DNA of 64,000 nt, taken from contig NZ_CP047984.1 in assembly GCF_009931655.1 (NCBI RefSeq), forward strand, positions 2,683,001 to 2,747,000. The letters run 5' to 3'. Shown here one piece after another: positions 61,757 to 64,000 of the stretch; the stretch's first letter is position 1; each line of letters begins with the position of its first letter. The position numbers and the translations under genes were made by a program. The DNA is from Pontibacter russatus (GTDB lineage Bacteria > Bacteroidota > Bacteroidia > Cytophagales > Hymenobacteraceae). The notes beneath the pieces are model-generated. The model was given only the letters and a program-made list of their open reading frames with translations. It did not search any database and was not told the DNA's origin.

Positions 61757-62980
61757 TTATAAGTTCTCTGTGACCGACATGGCGGCGGCTTTGCGGGCGG
61801 GCCGGATGGAAACCAGGAGCGTGATGACGATGATGGCCAGTCCCGTCATCACAAAGTCTTCCACCTCCATCTTCACCGGGTAGGCCTCCACCACCGAGGT
61901 GGCCATGCCCATGCTCACCAGCCCGAACGTCTGCTGCAGGTTGCATATCAGCATGCCTGTGGACAGGCCGTAGGCGGCCCCGATAAAGGCCACCAGCGCG
62001 CCCTCAAACAAAAAGATATTGCGGATGGTGCTGGCGGTGGCTCCCATCGAGGCGAGAATGGCGATGTCTTTCTTCTTGTCGATGACCAGCATGGAGAGGG
62101 AGAAGAAGATGTTGAGCGAGGCTATTCCCAAGATGAAGGCAAAGGTGATGAACACGAACAGCTTCTCCACCTTCACGGCGCGCAGCAGGCTGGTGTGCTG
62201 CTCGTCGCTGTTCTGTATCTTAAACGCATCGCCCAGCACCTGCTGCAGGGCGGCTTTTACCTCCTCTACCTGCGCCGTCTCCTCCACCTTTATCTCCAGG
62301 GCGGTGCGGCGGCGGCCATACTCCAGCAACTCGGCGGCGAAGTTGAGCGGCACAAACACGTAAGCGTCGTCGTACTGCCGCTCGATGGCAAAGATGCCGC
62401 CGACCGCGATGTTCAGGCTGTTGAAGGCCCCCTCGGGGTTCAGCGGGTTGAACTTGACGTTGCGCGGGTACATAAACTGCAGCGGCACAAACTGGTTGCT
62501 GGGCCTGATGGAGAGCTGGTACTGCACGCCGCGCCCCACCAGCGCATGGTACGCGTTGTTGTATATCAGCTCGCTGCGGCCTTCCACCACCGCCGAGTCG
62601 ATTTCGTTCTGCTCAAAGAAATTCTCGCTCACGCCTTTTACCTTCACCACCATCTGCCGCTCGTTGTAGCGCAAGAGGGCGTTGTCCTCTATCACCTCCG
62701 ACACCACCGCCACCCCCGGCGTTTGCCGGATGCGGTTCATAAACTCGGTGTCCGTCTCGAAGGACTTGCCCTCCACGGCGGTGATCTTCAGGTCGGGGTC
62801 AAAGCTGGAGTAGATTTCGCGGATAAGGTCCTCGAGGCCGTTGAACACAGACAGCACGATGATGAGCGCCGCCGTGCCCACCGCCACCCCTATCATGGCG
62901 ATGTTGGAGATAATGCTGATGATGTTCCTCTTCTTCCTGGAGAAAAAATATCGCTTCGCTATCAGAAAAGGGACGTTCAT
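61757..62980 (-). CDS. ABC transporter permease, LolC/LolE (FtsX-like) family
   Basis: 407 residues. The N-terminal anchor (FLIAKRYFFSRKKRNIISIISNIAMIGVAVGTAALIIVLSVFNGLE) is a hallmark of LolC/E, followed by a periplasmic MacB-like domain (about 50-270). Three more hydrophobic segments near the end include FVFITFAFILGIASLNIFFSLSMLVIDKKKDIAIL and LVSIRPARKAAAM. The role is release of lipoproteins from the inner membrane or a similar extraction task. The matching ATPase (LolD) is not in the window. Confidence 0.88.
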   Translation of the reverse strand: MNVPFLIAKRYFFSRKKRNIISIISNIAMIGVAVGTAALIIVLSVFNGLEDLIREIYSSFDPDLKITAVEGKSFETDTEFMNRIRQTPGVAVVSEVIEDNALLRYNERQMVVKVKGVSENFFEQNEIDSAVVEGRSELIYNNAYHALVGRGVQYQLSIRPSNQFVPLQFMYPRNVKFNPLNPEGAFNSLNIAVGGIFAIERQYDDAYVFVPLNFAAELLEYGRRRTALEIKVEETAQVEEVKAALQQVLGDAFKIQNSDEQHTSLLRAVKVEKLFVFITFAFILGIASLNIFFSLSMLVIDKKKDIAILASMGATASTIRNIFLFEGALVAFIGAAYGLSTGMLICNLQQTFGLVSMGMATSVVEAYPVKMEVEDFVMTGLAIIVITLLVSIRPARKAAAMSVTENL

Positions 62981-63014
62981 TTGGTTCGTTGCTCGTGTTT
63001 CGTTGTTGGTTGTT

Positions 63015-63160
63015 TTTGCTGATTGCTATATGGCTACATTGTTAAATGGCTAAACTGTTAAATGGTCGGGGTATGGCCTTAAGGCAGAAATCAAAAAACA
63101 ACAGTTTAACCATTCAGCCATATACCATTAGGCGCTTTAACAATTTACAACCAGCAATCA
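63015..63160. repeat. Inverted AT-rich repeat units between permease and methyltransferase genes
   Basis: Units such as ATTGTTAAATGGCTAAACTG at 63039-63058 face AACAGTTTAACCATTCAGCC at 63100-63119 and a CTTTAACAATTTAC unit at 63135-63148. It is the clearest multi-unit example of the paired repeats. Confidence 0.65.
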
Positions 63161-63162
63161 AA

Positions 63163-63972
63163 TCACTTCCAGGCTTTCACAATCAGGCCGGTGCCGGAGG
63201 CGTGGTTGCCGTTCACGTCCACCCAGTTCAGCACAAAGCTTACCGGGAAGGTGATGAGGTAATAGAACGGCAGCAGCAGGAAGAAAAGCTTTGAGGTGTT
63301 CAGCAGCAGCATCGGGTACTTCATCGACAGGCGCCACGAAACCTGCCCCGGCTTGCCGTATGAGTAGCGCGCCTGCACCTTGCTGAAGCCCGCCAGTTTC
63401 AGTTTGTCCTGTATCTCCTGTATGTTGTAGCCGTCGCGTACGTGCTCTTCTATAAACGAGGTCTCGTCGTTGCCATGTACATCGGAGCCGCCCTGGTCGG
63501 ATGGCGTGGAGATAAGCAGCATGCCGCCGGGCCGCAGCGACGCCTGAAAATTACGGAACACCTCCACATCCTCCAGTATATGCTCCATCACGTCCACCGA
63601 CAGGATGAGGTTGTAGCTGTTCGGCTGCCGGTACTTCACCAGGTCTGCGATGCGGAACTGCACGTTGTGCCTGCCAATGGCCCGGATAAAGCGGTTGCTG
63701 TCCGATATCTGCTCCTCTTTCACGTCCACGGCCAGTATGCTCCACTTGCGGCTCATGCCCGACAGGTAATAAGTATACTGGCCAAATCCGGAGCCCGCGT
63801 CCAATATATGCTGCTCTTTGTCGCGGCGGTTTGCCGCCCACGCGCGCAGCTCTTTGTGTATGTGCCAGGTGCGCAGCAGGAGCAGGTCCAGGAGCTTGAA
63901 AAACACACGGCGCAGGAAAGGTGTCTTGTTGAACACATCGCCCAGCACTCGCTTTATGGGGTCGTACTGCAT
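63163..63972 (-). CDS. Class I SAM-dependent methyltransferase
   Basis: 269 residues. Motif I HILDAGSGFGQYTYYL (about 55-70), motif II region ILAVDVKEEQISDSN, motif III RIADLVKYRQPNSYNLILSVDVMEHI with the LSVDVMEH variant, and PGGMLLISTP. The rest (GKPGQVSWRLSMKYP, then two C-terminal hydrophobic stretches LLLNTSKLFFLLLPFYYLITF) suggests membrane contact. The substrate is unknown; a lipid or quinone acceptor is conceivable. It reads in the same direction as the permease gene, separated by the paired repeats. Confidence 0.85.
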   Translation of the reverse strand: MQYDPIKRVLGDVFNKTPFLRRVFFKLLDLLLLRTWHIHKELRAWAANRRDKEQHILDAGSGFGQYTYYLSGMSRKWSILAVDVKEEQISDSNRFIRAIGRHNVQFRIADLVKYRQPNSYNLILSVDVMEHILEDVEVFRNFQASLRPGGMLLISTPSDQGGSDVHGNDETSFIEEHVRDGYNIQEIQDKLKLAGFSKVQARYSYGKPGQVSWRLSMKYPMLLLNTSKLFFLLLPFYYLITFPVSFVLNWVDVNGNHASGTGLIVKAWK

Positions 63973-64000
63973 AAGGGAGGGAAGCGGCTATGGCTATTTG

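Overview
The window comes from a member of the Bacteroidota, most likely order Cytophagales, family Hymenobacteraceae (Pontibacter-like). Evidence: three proteins with type IX secretion (T9SS) C-terminal sorting domains, Bacteroidota-type promoters (TTG and TAnnTTTG boxes), a DUF4783 gene beside nadC, a CruF/CrtD carotenoid cluster, an S-box (SAM-I) leader before metH, and GC-rich coding DNA sprinkled with TATATA hexamers. The genus is an inference from style, not from a database search.

Layout. 0-4.2 kb: end of a T9SS protein, a GH88 unsaturated glucuronyl hydrolase and a sulfatase, which together suggest use of sulfated uronic-acid polysaccharides. 4.2-14 kb: a rearranged accessory region. 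It holds a displaced Rhs tip with a frameshifted candidate immunity gene, a serine resolvase, a decayed IS3-family element that cut off a copper ATPase, the remains of a copper-handling cluster (Met-rich lipoprotein, His/Met-rich outer-membrane protein, cysteine-rich copper-storage protein), a potassium-channel-like protein, a glycosidase fragment, and the tail of a large serine recombinase running into an initiator tRNA-fMet gene. 14-29 kb: core genes, namely an Omp85/TamA-like protein, hemW, metF-metH behind a SAM riboswitch, a DoxX-like protein, rplU-rpmA, then nrdB and nrdA. The gap between rplU and nrdB carries a cluster of DnaA boxes.

29-31 kb: an AT-rich HD-domain dGTPase gene that sits behind a 53-codon gene and an intrinsic terminator. 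31-45 kb: a REP-associated transposase with REP copies, small lipoproteins, two SpoIIAA-like paralogs, an OmpA lipoprotein, a T9SS surface protein, an Hsp20 gene with a sigma-54-type promoter, small membrane and hypothetical proteins, RlpA, a ZIP transporter, a methyltransferase pseudogene, a YcxB-like protein and nadC. 45-54 kb: gpmI, lipoproteins, a secreted M43 metalloprotease, YjbQ, prfA and a thioredoxin pair. 54-64 kb: a TetR regulator with carotenoid genes (cruF, crtD, an SRPBCC protein), an AT-rich membrane protein, a SNF2 helicase, a LolC/E-type permease and a methyltransferase.

How the parts fit: ribonucleotide reductase (makes dNTPs) lies next to a dGTPase (destroys dGTP), and a DnaA-box region precedes nrdB. 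MetF feeds methyl-folate to MetH under SAM control. The copper genes form a damaged but partly intact island. The most unusual items are the dGTPase behind a leader-gene/terminator, the DnaA-box cluster, the Rhs fragment abutting an IS3 end, paired inverted AT-rich repeats in several gene gaps, and the RAYT/REP family. No CRISPR array or prophage was seen.
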